Program-made: the position numbers and the translations under genes
In this document: positions 17,601 through 24,110 of the stretch, piece by piece
How positions within the stretch are numbered: the first letter of the stretch is position 1
How the letters are laid out: every line of letters begins with the position of its first letter
Source: Arthrobacter sp. U41
GTDB lineage: Bacteria > Actinomycetota > Actinomycetes > Actinomycetales > Micrococcaceae
Reading direction: 5' to 3'
Length of the DNA stretch: 64,000 nt
Assembly (NCBI RefSeq): GCF_007679325.1
Contig: NZ_VEGI01000003.1
Span: forward strand, 266,144 to 330,143
Notes under the pieces: model-generated
The model's database searches: none
What the model saw: only the letters and a program-made list of their open reading frames with translations
What the model was told of the DNA's origin: nothing

Positions 17601-19247
17601 CGGGTTGCCTGCCCGGTCCGTGTAGTACGTGCATCCCGTGAGCTGGTCGCCCGTGGTGGGGAAGTAGTTGAGCACGTTGAACGAGGCGATTTTGAGGTTA
17701 CCCCCGACTGCCGCCGGAGCGTCCGTGCGGGTGGTGGCGCCGAAGCTCACCGGCTGCACCGACTCGGCGTTGGCGGGGGTCAGGTGGGTCAGCGGCTGGA
17801 ACTTCCACGCGCCGTTGGCGTAGCTGAGCACCACGTTGGTCTTGAAAGTCACCGGTACGCCCACCCGGACGGGGTCCGCCGTGCTCAGGTACGGGAGCAC
17901 CTCGGCCTTGGCGGTGGAGTCCTTGAGGAAGTTGGTGGTCGCGCCGTCGTCGAGCTTGATACCGCGGGCGGCGTTCGCGGCGACGGTGGCGGTGTACGTG
18001 GCGGAACCGTACTCCGCGACGGCGGTGGGCTGCTCCAGCGGGGTGGTGCCGCCGGCCAGGCCGATTTCGCCGTACTGGTTCAGGGAGTAGTTGTCGCTGA
18101 CGGTCATGGGACCCTGCGGGGTCAGCAGCATGCCTTCGAGGGACTCCCGGAAGGCTTCCTCGGCCGGGAGGGCAAAGCCGGTGGCCTTGACCTCGGGTGC
18201 AGCCTCGGTGAGCTTCTTCATGTCCGCCGCGGCGGAAACCGTCACCTGGGTCATATTGAAGTATTCGCTGACGGTGCCGGACACCTCGACGTAGTCACCG
18301 GGCTGGACGGAACCGGCCGTTGCTGCCGAGTATACGAAGACACCGTCCGACGCCGTGTGGTTGGCCGGGGTGAGGTCCCCGCCGGTGCCGGGGGTCTGGA
18401 TGTAATAACCCGCGAATCCGCCGGTGGGGAAGGTAGCGGTGACCTTGCCGCGGGTGGTGACGGAGGTGCCCGCCAGCGGGCTGGCGGTGCCGCTGCCCTG
18501 GATCTCGGCGATGGTCTTGGTGGCCGGGGGAGTGACCGGGCCCGGGTCGACGGGAGGATCCTCCGGGGCGGCTGCACCGTTGGCGGCCTTGGGGGTGATC
18601 GTGGCGTTCAGCGTGAAGTCTACGGAGTTGTTGTTGCTGTCAACACCGTTATTGCGGTTCAGGCTCTTGACGTCGGTGTTGCTCGTCGGAGCGGTGGCCG
18701 CCTGGGTTTCGAAGGTGTTGGAGGTGCCGTAGCCCAGAAGGTCAGCCACGTTGGAAGGCTCAACGACCGAGCCGTACGCCAGCGGGTTGATGGCCGTCGA
18801 CTGCGTGGCCAGGAGGATGGTGCCGGTGGTGCCGCTCGGCGCGAACTTGGTGCCTGCGTCCAGGTCGGCAGCCGGCAGTTCCGGCGCCGTCGACGTCGTG
18901 GGATTGTTGCCGGTCGCCTTGATCAAGTAGAAACTCTTGGCGGCAATACTGCCGGCCAGCGGGACGACGTTTCCGGGAACTCCGGTACCCGTGGCAGACC
19001 GGTACTGGAGGGACCAGCCGTCCAGCGAGACCGGGGCGTCCGAGGTGTTGTACAGCTCAACGAACTTGTTCTTGTAGGCTGCTCCGGCGCTGCCGCCGCT
19101 GAGGTATGCCTCGTTGATGATGACTGGCGAGGTGCCAGCTGCCGGGGAGACCTCCACGGCGAACGCCGGTACAGCGGCCAGCGGGGCTGCGATGAGCCCC
19201 ACCGACAGCGCTGTGCCGAGCGCGGTTTTCCAAGGTATGCGTTTCAT
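14679..19247 (-). CDS. Secreted ExeM/NucH-type nuclease fused to 5'-nucleotidase
   Basis: A 1522-residue exported protein. Residues 1-30 are a Sec signal peptide ending AVPAFA. A lamin-tail domain spans about 40-215, a linker and OB-like region about 245-500, and an endonuclease/exonuclease/phosphatase domain starts at IASFNVLNYF (about 520-845). A calcineurin-like metallophosphatase follows (LGINDFHGRID, SAGDNIG, GNHEFDGG; about 865-1150), then a 5'-nucleotidase C-terminal domain (about 1170-1410) and an Ig-like tail with a short Cys-containing end. Together these should degrade extracellular DNA and dephosphorylate the resulting nucleotides. No sortase motif or membrane anchor is seen. It is monocistronic. 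Confidence 0.92.
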   Translation of the reverse strand: MKRIPWKTALGTALSVGLIAAPLAAVPAFAVEVSPAAGTSPVIINEAYLSGGSAGAAYKNKFVELYNTSDAPVSLDGWSLQYRSATGTGVPGNVVPLAGSIAAKSFYLIKATGNNPTTSTAPELPAADLDAGTKFAPSGTTGTILLATQSTAINPLAYGSVVEPSNVADLLGYGTSNTFETQAATAPTSNTDVKSLNRNNGVDSNNNSVDFTLNATITPKAANGAAAPEDPPVDPGPVTPPATKTIAEIQGSGTASPLAGTSVTTRGKVTATFPTGGFAGYYIQTPGTGGDLTPANHTASDGVFVYSAATAGSVQPGDYVEVSGTVSEYFNMTQVTVSAAADMKKLTEAAPEVKATGFALPAEEAFRESLEGMLLTPQGPMTVSDNYSLNQYGEIGLAGGTTPLEQPTAVAEYGSATYTATVAANAARGIKLDDGATTNFLKDSTAKAEVLPYLSTADPVRVGVPVTFKTNVVLSYANGAWKFQPLTHLTPANAESVQPVSFGATTRTDAPAAVGGNLKIASFNVLNYFPTTGDQLTGCTYYTDRAGNPITVRGGCDARGAANAANLQRQQDKIVAAISKSGADVVTLMEIENSAQFGKNRDDALAKLVDALNIPTPGIWDYVRTPANAPPLADEDMIRTAFIFKKAAAEPVGESIIHNDTVAFANARKPLAQVFKPVGASDDKKFIAIANHFKSKGSASTPEDTDKGQGASNLARTAQAKSLLAFSNELQQSKGTDKVFLIGDFNAYAKEDPINVFTAAGYVNQDEKAKNADGSAKHSYLFGGMVGSLDHILASPGANAVVTGADIWNINSVESVALEYSRYNNNVTDYYAPDQFRASDHDPVVVGLDLPVTPASVELNFLGINDFHGRIDSNTVFFAGTIEKLRAAAAPGATAFLSAGDNIGASLFASAIAKDQPTIDVLNALELRTSAVGNHEFDGGFADLRDRVIAGGSNAKFPYLGANVYKKGTTEPVLPEYTVLDMNGVKVAVIGTVTQETPSLVTPAGVADLEFGDAVDAINRVAAKIKAEKLADVIIVENHDGAGSGAPEGSTLAQEVAAGGPFAKMVTEVTPDVAAIFNGHTHKQYSWDAPVPGVEGKTRPIVQTGNYGEFIGQIQLTIDTKTMSVTGYKAGNVKRTTSTDQPAADLVAKYPRVAAVKTIVDKALAEAAVVGNQPVGKVTADITTAFTPATDTTPASRDDRGSESTLGNLVADSLVDSLKAPELGGAEIGVVNPGGLRNELYFAPDGTITYAEANAVLPFVNNLWTTSLTGEQFKTLLEQQWQTNADGTVPSRAYQQLGLSKNVNYTYDAARAAGDRITSIRVNGALIDPAKSYRIGTFSFLATGGDNFRIFKSGTDTKDSGLVDRDAWIKYLQAHNPVSPDFARRSVAVVNTTAAEVKGGDAISLAVSKLDLTSLGSPVNTSLAVEFTDAKGTVTSLGTVPVSAGAATVNVAVPAGAAAGAGTLVLTAVESGTVVKASVLVAASTPVPPKCTAPVKPKRPADLVGQANYGQAMAAYRHCLKG

Positions 19248-19615
19248 CCGCTCTAACTCTCATTAGGTGCCCGGGTAAGGGCTGGGTGGAATGTGTCCGG
19301 GTGATACCCGCGGACCGCCGGTCACTGCTCCTGGTCAAGCAGTTTCCGGCTCAGCAAAACAGGGATGAATGAACACGATGTGTACGGCATGTGCATTCGG
19401 CGAGACGTCCCCCAGCGGGACGTGTCGCAGCCTTCCCGGATCGGCTCGAACGTCCGGGGCAGGGTTTCTGGTGGTGCCTGTGAGTGATGCCCGGGTACTT
19501 TCGCCGGACTCTCCACAGCAGAATACCGGCCAGTAGACCTTGGGAAAGGGGCTGGCCGGTATTTCTTACAACAATTTTGATAAGTGGGCGGGAACGGGCT
19601 GTCCGCGCTTCGGCT
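19248..19615. other. Intergenic region upstream of the nuclease gene
   Basis: This 368-base gap contains the promoter region of the secreted nuclease and a terminator for the VOC gene (listed separately). Small open frames here have unlikely composition. A GTTCATT heptamer occurs near 19373 on the minus strand, but I could not find a correctly spaced second PHO-box half. Confidence 0.5.
19522..19563 (-). terminator. Terminator of the VOC-family gene
   Basis: Perfect 12-bp arms aataccggccag (19522-19533) and ctggccggtatt (19552-19563) enclose an 18-base loop. It lies just downstream of the leftward VOC gene. Confidence 0.65.
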
Positions 19616-20419
19616 CTAGGCGTCCGCGACGGCCTGGGTCCCCTGCCCGGTGTCGGCCACGATCTTGAACATGGCCCCCGTGGGGTCGGCCAGGGTGGCG
19701 AGCCGACCGAACGGGCTATCGTCCGGTCCGTCGACGATCCGGGCGCCCATGGACCGGGCCATGGTGATTGAGGCGTCCGCATCTTCCACGGCGAAGTAGA
19801 CCTGCCAGTTGGACGGGACCTCCGCGGGAAGATATCCCGAGGCGTCCATAATCCCCGCCTTGGCGGCGTCCCCTGCTCCCAGCGTGGTGTAGCGAAACTC
19901 CGGGGTGTCGCTCATGACATCGGTGTCCCACCCGAACACGTCCTGGTAGAACTTCACCGCCGTGGCGTAGTCCTTGGTGTGAAGTTCGTGCCAGGCGGGG
20001 GTCCCCGGCTCGGCTGCGAGCCCGTAGCCCTTCATTTCGCCGGGCTGCCAGACGCCGATGGATGCACCGGTGGAATCGGCGATCATGGCCATGCGTCCCT
20101 GCTCCGGAACGTCCATGGGCTGCAGGTGGATCTGCCCTCCGTGCTCCGCCGCACTGGAGACGGTCGCACGGGCATCATCGGTCCGCAGGTAGGTGGACCA
20201 CACATCCGGGAAGCCGGCCTGGTCTTGTTGCTTCTGCATGATGCCGGCAACGGGTCTCCCGTTTTTTGCCGCCATGATGTACCCACCGTATTTCTCCTGG
20301 TCACCTGTCTCGAAGGTCCAGCCAAACAGCTCACCATAGAACGCCTTGGCCTTTCCGGCATCGGAGGTCATCAGGTCGATCCAGCATGGCGCGCCGTTGG
20401 TGTGTTCTGGTGTAGGCAT
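19616..20419 (-). CDS. VOC family protein with two glyoxalase-like domains
   Basis: A 267-residue cytoplasmic protein made of two tandem VOC modules: residues 1-130 open with PCWIDLMTSD and FYGELFGW, and 140-260 open with AWHELHTKDY and FYQDVFGW. The duplicated layout resembles actinobacterial CFP32-type proteins, which are often labelled glyoxalases or hydroxylases without proven substrate. Metal-ligand candidates are the His/Glu positions in the module starts, but the set is not clearly complete. The start ATG is preceded by ggag eight bases upstream. No operon partner is visible. Confidence 0.88.
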   Translation of the reverse strand: MPTPEHTNGAPCWIDLMTSDAGKAKAFYGELFGWTFETGDQEKYGGYIMAAKNGRPVAGIMQKQQDQAGFPDVWSTYLRTDDARATVSSAAEHGGQIHLQPMDVPEQGRMAMIADSTGASIGVWQPGEMKGYGLAAEPGTPAWHELHTKDYATAVKFYQDVFGWDTDVMSDTPEFRYTTLGAGDAAKAGIMDASGYLPAEVPSNWQVYFAVEDADASITMARSMGARIVDGPDDSPFGRLATLADPTGAMFKIVADTGQGTQAVADA

Positions 20420-20607
20420 AGTGGTCTCCAGCTCTGCTCCGCGGCGGCGCTGCCTCTAACGTGGTTGGCGGCCGCCGGCATCATATGGGTGGTTAAGACA
20501 CAGTGAGACTAGGCCGGAGGACTGACGGTTTCAATGGGTCCGGCCCGGGCCCCGGCGGGGGACGGGCGTCGGGGACCGTGCGTGCCCCCGCCCGTGGTCC
20601 GCCGCCG

Positions 20608-20699
20608 CGGGTGCAGATCAGGGCGCATGCGGGGTACGGATCCGCCCTGATCTGCCCGCGCGGTGAGAAGCGCGGCACAGATCCGCCCTGATTTGCCCC
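20608..20699. repeat. Dispersed palindromic repeat, copy 2, with an extra half-site
   Basis: Arms gcagatcagggcg (20613-20625) and cgccctgatctgc (20643-20655) match perfectly around a 17-base loop. A third, slightly altered arm (cgccctgatttgcccc) follows at 20684-20699. The surrounding 20420-20798 interval contains no convincing gene. The repeat ends 99 bases before the DUF559 gene. Confidence 0.8.
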
Positions 20700-20798
20700 C
20701 ATGGCAGCCGCCCGTGACAACAGCGCGCCTGCCCCCAGCTCACCCCAGGCTGTGGATAACCCGGCGCAGCGCGGACGCCGGTGTGGCCTAATAGGCGC

Positions 20799-21746
20799 AT
20801 GGCAACAGCGCGACCCCTGCCGGCGGAACTGGCGGCCGGGTCCTTTACCATCGGCGAGGGCCGGCGGAGCGGCATCTCTCCGTGGCGGGCCAAAGCAAAG
20901 GACATTCATGTGCCGAGCCGCGGCATACGCGTGCCCGCCGGGCGGGAACAGTCCTTGCTGGAAAGGGCGCGGCCGTACACCCAACTGGGGACGCCCGACA
21001 CGGTCAGCTTTTACTCCGCCGCCCGCATCCACGATTTCAAACTGCGTGCAGCGCCTGCGAACGCGCGGATGACTCGGTCGGCCGGGTTGCTGCATCTCAC
21101 CCGAGCCGGGTCCGCTGCTCCCCGGCGGAAGGGTGTCGTGGGCCACCGCTCCGCGCTTGAGCCGGAGGACATCGTTTTTCTCCAGGGCGTCCCGGTTACC
21201 TCGATTCCCCGGACCCTGCTGGACCTCGCCGGGACCGGAACCCTGACGCTTGAGGACCTCGTTGTCATTGTGGACGATCTGGTCTGCGAGCACGTCCGCT
21301 ACCAACACCCGCGGACGGCGCGGTTTCCGCTGGGGGGAATCCTGCATTATGCCGGGAGCCGGCGTCCCGCGGCTGGCCTTCCCCTGCTGAGGAAGTCGCT
21401 GGGACTGGCCCGAGTAGGCGTCGACTCGCCCCCGGAAACGAGGCTCCGGCTGCTGTTCGCGCGTTCTGGGCTGCCCGCCTTTGAACCAAACTACGTGTTG
21501 CTGGACCTACAGGGCGCTCCGCTGTGGATCGATCTGGCCTGCCCGGAATTCCGGCTGGCGGTGGAGTACGACGGCGGCCATCACCTCTCGGCGGCCCAGC
21601 AGTTGGCCGATGCGCTGAGGAACGAGCGCACCGTCGATGCGGGCTGGCGGCAGCTCGTCATCAACAAGCTCGACGTCCGCAATGGCGAGGACTGGGTGTT
21701 GGTGCGCGTCCGCCAGGCCTTGCGGGCGCAGGGGTGGCCCGGCTAA
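20799..21746 (+). CDS. DUF559-type endonuclease-fold protein with AbiEi-like N-terminal region
   Basis: A 315-residue protein. The middle segment GVPVTSIPRTLLDLA is typical of actinobacterial proteins labelled as AbiEi-type antitoxin or DUF559 proteins. The C-terminal part (about 215-310) has the Vsr/restriction-endonuclease-like pattern: PETRLR, then PNYVLLDLQG, WIDLACPEFRLAVEYDGG, and a late basic stretch. The Asp and Glu in these segments are candidate metal ligands. No toxin or methyltransferase gene is adjacent, so it is an orphan whose substrate is unknown. The ATG at 20799 gives MATARPL; a GTG at 20781 is also in frame. Palindromic repeats flank the gene on both sides, and lower coding quality in the N-terminus hints at recent transfer. 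Family call is moderately sure. Confidence 0.75.
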   Translation: MATARPLPAELAAGSFTIGEGRRSGISPWRAKAKDIHVPSRGIRVPAGREQSLLERARPYTQLGTPDTVSFYSAARIHDFKLRAAPANARMTRSAGLLHLTRAGSAAPRRKGVVGHRSALEPEDIVFLQGVPVTSIPRTLLDLAGTGTLTLEDLVVIVDDLVCEHVRYQHPRTARFPLGGILHYAGSRRPAAGLPLLRKSLGLARVGVDSPPETRLRLLFARSGLPAFEPNYVLLDLQGAPLWIDLACPEFRLAVEYDGGHHLSAAQQLADALRNERTVDAGWRQLVINKLDVRNGEDWVLVRVRQALRAQGWPG

Positions 21747-21797
21747 TCCCCTCCGGCTGTCAGCCTTTCATGCAGCCGCAACGCTCATCTAATCGCT

Positions 21798-21856
21798 CCG
21801 CGGGTGCAGATCAGGGCGGATCGGGAGCGCGGATCCGCCCTGATCTGCCCGCGCGG
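21798..21856. repeat. Dispersed palindromic repeat, copy 3
   Basis: Arms of 25 bases (21798-21822 and 21832-21856) are complementary except for two or three positions and share the gcagatcagggcggatc core. It lies between the DUF559 gene and the terminator of tRNA-Ser(TGA). Confidence 0.8.
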
Positions 21857-21913
21857 CGGACCGAGCTGCCCGTACCGGCTCCTCCGGCGGCGCACCACGC
21901 CAGCCCCGTACGC

Positions 21914-21956
21914 AAAAATGCCCCTGGTTCCACGGCAAGCGCAGAACCAAGGGCAT
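21914..21956 (-). terminator. Terminator of tRNA-Ser(TGA)
   Basis: Arms atgcccctggttc (21918-21930) and gaaccaagggcat (21944-21956) form a 13-bp stem with one G-T position, followed on the minus strand by a run of T (complement of aaaaa at 21914-21918). Confidence 0.85.
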
Positions 21957-21962
21957 TATTCG

Positions 21963-22050
21963 CGGAAGGTAAGAGATTCGAACTCTTGGTACGGGGTTAC
22001 CGCACACTGGTTTTCAAGACCAGCTCCATCGGCCGCTCGGACAACCTTCC
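21963..22050 (-). tRNA. tRNA-Ser(TGA)
   Basis: An 88-base class II tRNA on the minus strand. Acceptor arms ggaaggt and accttcc pair, the discriminator is G, and the T loop is gttcgaat. The anticodon loop gtcttgaaaac gives anticodon TGA for UCA-type serine codons. CCA is not encoded. Confidence 0.95.
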
Positions 22051-22221
22051 CTAACGAGTAGTGTTTCATAGGCAGTCGGCAGCCACAAAAAACGCGGTTG
22101 CGCTCGCGGACAGGACCAACTCCTCCGCCTACTCTGGGAGAAGGCGCTTCGGACGTAATGCGCCGCAGGCGCATCCCTGCAAGAAGGCTGCAAGAAGTTC
22201 GTTAGGAATCGGGAGCTCTCC

Positions 22222-23205
22222 ATGAAGGCCGTCTACATCTCAGAGCCAGGCGGACCCGAGGCCCTGGAGGTCCGCGAGGTCCCCTCGCCGGTGCCCGGCA
22301 CCGGCGAGGTGCTGATCGACGTCGTCGCTGCGGGACTCAACCGCGCCGACGTCCAGCAACGCAAAGGCCTTTACCCGCCCCCGCCCGGGGCCTCGGAGAT
22401 TCCCGGGCTGGAAGTCTCCGGCCGGATTGCGGGCTTCGGTCCCGGTGTGAGCAAACCGTTCTCCGTCGGGGACAAGGTTGTCGCCCTGCTCTCCGGCGGC
22501 GGCTACGCGGAACAGGTGGCCGTGCCGGCGGGGCAGGTTCTGCGGATCCCCGACGGCGTCGACCTGGTGACCGCTGCGTCGCTGCCCGAAGTCGCGGCCA
22601 CCGTCTACTCCAACCTTGTTATGACCGCGCAGCTGCAGCCGGGCGAGACCGTGCTCATCCACGGGGCAACCGGCGGCATCGGAACCATGGCCATCCAGCT
22701 CGCCAAAGCGTTGGGCGCCGTGGTGGCCGCCACGGCTGGCACCGCGGAGAAGGTGGGCACCGCCAAGGCGTTCCTGGGCGCTGATATCGCGATCAACTAC
22801 GCCGAGGAAGACTTCCCCGAGAGCCTGCGCGCGCAGAACGGCGGCAAGGGTGCGGACGTGATCCTCGACGTCGTGGGGGCAAAGTACCTCACGCAGAACG
22901 TGGACGCGCTGGCGGACTACGGGCGGCTGGTGGTGATCGGTCTGCAGGGCGGCGCCAAGGGCGAACTGGACCTCGGCAAGCTGCTGAGCAAGCGGGCGGT
23001 GATCATCGCGACGGCGCTGCGTCCGCGGTCCGTGGCGGAGAAGACCGTGATCATGGACGCTGTTCGCGATGCGGTCTGGCCGCTGCTGGCCGACGGACGG
23101 ATCCGGCCGCTGGTGGCTAAGACCTTCCCGCTGGACCAGGCTGTCGCCGCGCACCGGTACTTCGACACCGGCGACCATGTGGGAAAGATTCTGCTGGTCA
23201 GGTAG
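22222..23205 (+). CDS. NAD(P)H:quinone oxidoreductase, zinc-free MDR family
   Basis: A 327-residue medium-chain reductase of the quinone oxidoreductase/PIG3 type. The N-terminal GroES-like domain carries the AGLNRADVQQRKGLYPPPPG signature; the Rossmann domain has the GATGGIGTMAIQLAKALGA motif. The zinc-ligand cysteines of alcohol dehydrogenases are absent, as expected for quinone reductases. It likely transfers electrons from NADPH to quinones or enones in the cytoplasm. A gggag ribosome binding site precedes the ATG. The PadR regulator follows 130 bases downstream on the same strand. A short 7-bp hairpin (23228-23245) is a weak terminator. Confidence 0.9.
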   Translation: MKAVYISEPGGPEALEVREVPSPVPGTGEVLIDVVAAGLNRADVQQRKGLYPPPPGASEIPGLEVSGRIAGFGPGVSKPFSVGDKVVALLSGGGYAEQVAVPAGQVLRIPDGVDLVTAASLPEVAATVYSNLVMTAQLQPGETVLIHGATGGIGTMAIQLAKALGAVVAATAGTAEKVGTAKAFLGADIAINYAEEDFPESLRAQNGGKGADVILDVVGAKYLTQNVDALADYGRLVVIGLQGGAKGELDLGKLLSKRAVIIATALRPRSVAEKTVIMDAVRDAVWPLLADGRIRPLVAKTFPLDQAVAAHRYFDTGDHVGKILLVR

Positions 23206-23279
23206 CACATATGCCAGTTACGACATATGCCGAATTGCTTCGGCACGAGGAATAACGGTAATGTAATTCCATACGCGGT

Positions 23280-23305
23280 ATACACGCGTCTTGGGGCGCG
23301 TGTAT
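23280..23305. promoter_or_regulatory. Inverted repeat upstream of padR, candidate operator
   Basis: Perfect 9-bp arms atacacgcg (23280-23288) and cgcgtgtat (23297-23305) surround an 8-base spacer, 30 bases before the padR start. PadR proteins bind such dyads and often repress their own gene. Upstream, acatatgcc is repeated directly at about 23208 and 23224. Confidence 0.5.
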
Positions 23306-23335
23306 GCTGTCGTCCCGCTACCCTCCGGGAGCATC

Positions 23336-23869
23336 ATGTCCATCCGTCACAGCCTCCTCGCCCTCCTTCAGGACCGGCCACGCTATGGCTACCAGTTGCG
23401 GATTGAGTTCGAGGACCGCACCGGATCCGCCTGGCCCCTCAACATTGGACAGGTGTACACCACCCTCGACCGCCTGGAGCGCGACGGCCTGGTCCGCAAG
23501 GACGGGGCCGACGGCGAAGGCCACGTCATCTACAGCATCACTGACGAGGGGCGTACCGAGGTCCGCAGCTGGTTCACGTCGCCGGTGCCGCGGAGCAGCC
23601 CTCCGCGGAACGAACTGGCCATCAAGCTCGCCCTCGCCCTGACGCTTCCCGGTGTCGACGTCGGGGCTGCCATCCACGCCCAGCGCGCAGTCTCCATCCG
23701 GGCACTGCAGGAACACACCAAAGCCCGGCGCGATATGGCGTCGCACCAGCGGCCCACGGACACCGCCCGGCTGCTGGTGCTGGATTCCCTGATCTTCCAG
23801 ACCGAAGCCGAAGTGCGCTGGCTGGACCTCTGCGAAGCACGCCTGATGCAGCTTGCCGGCCCCGCCTAG
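23336..23869 (+). CDS. PadR family transcriptional regulator
   Basis: A 177-residue regulator. Residues 1-85 form the PadR winged helix (SIRHSLLALLQDRPRYGYQL, then GQVYTTLDRLERDGLV). The C-terminal half is helical, as in the PadR-s1/Vir subgroup, and would form the dimer arm. It probably senses a small hydrophobic or phenolic ligand, which cannot be named. The ATG at 23336 is chosen because homology starts there; the longer frame begins inside the candidate operator. The upstream quinone reductase is the nearest possible target besides itself. Confidence 0.9.
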   Translation: MSIRHSLLALLQDRPRYGYQLRIEFEDRTGSAWPLNIGQVYTTLDRLERDGLVRKDGADGEGHVIYSITDEGRTEVRSWFTSPVPRSSPPRNELAIKLALALTLPGVDVGAAIHAQRAVSIRALQEHTKARRDMASHQRPTDTARLLVLDSLIFQTEAEVRWLDLCEARLMQLAGPA

Positions 23870-24110
23870 GGCGTTGACGTTGCAGGCCAGTGGCCCTCCG
23901 TAGTCTCTAGCGGCGACGCGAGGAGGCGCTTAAACTCAAGGTGCTGTGTAGCCGCCGGAATCGGGTAAACCCGCGCAGCCCCACCGCTCGTCGCCCGGCC
24001 GGGCCCGCCTGGCGCAAAGTCATACCCATGGAACGCTGCCGTTGGTAGGGTGCCTTGGGGCACATCTGTCGAGTGGATTTGCCCCACTCGGGGTTTCTCA
24101 AGGAGGAGAC
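23870..24110 (+). promoter_or_regulatory. Long structured leader upstream of cstA
   Basis: This 241-base region has no gene. The stretch 23955-23990 (ggaatcgggtaaacccgcgc followed by agccccaccgct) resembles the conserved GGAA/GGTGAAA/CCC/GCCCC core of cobalamin riboswitches, but no canonical B12 box was found. Close to the start, cgagtgg (24070-24076) pairs with ccactcg (24084-24090), just before the strong aaggaggag ribosome binding site. An RNA switch is possible but unproved. Confidence 0.25.

Noticed and set aside
17172..19256. 694-residue rightward frame across the nuclease gene
   Set aside because: It is the antisense of a well-supported secreted nuclease; Gly/Val/Arg-rich with no domain signature.
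19360..19400. PHO box upstream of the secreted nuclease
   Set aside because: One GTTCATT-like heptamer is present, but the second half is 13 rather than 11 bases away and matches poorly.
20799..21746. Restriction-modification system
   Set aside because: No methyltransferase or specificity gene is adjacent; only a single nuclease-fold gene is present.
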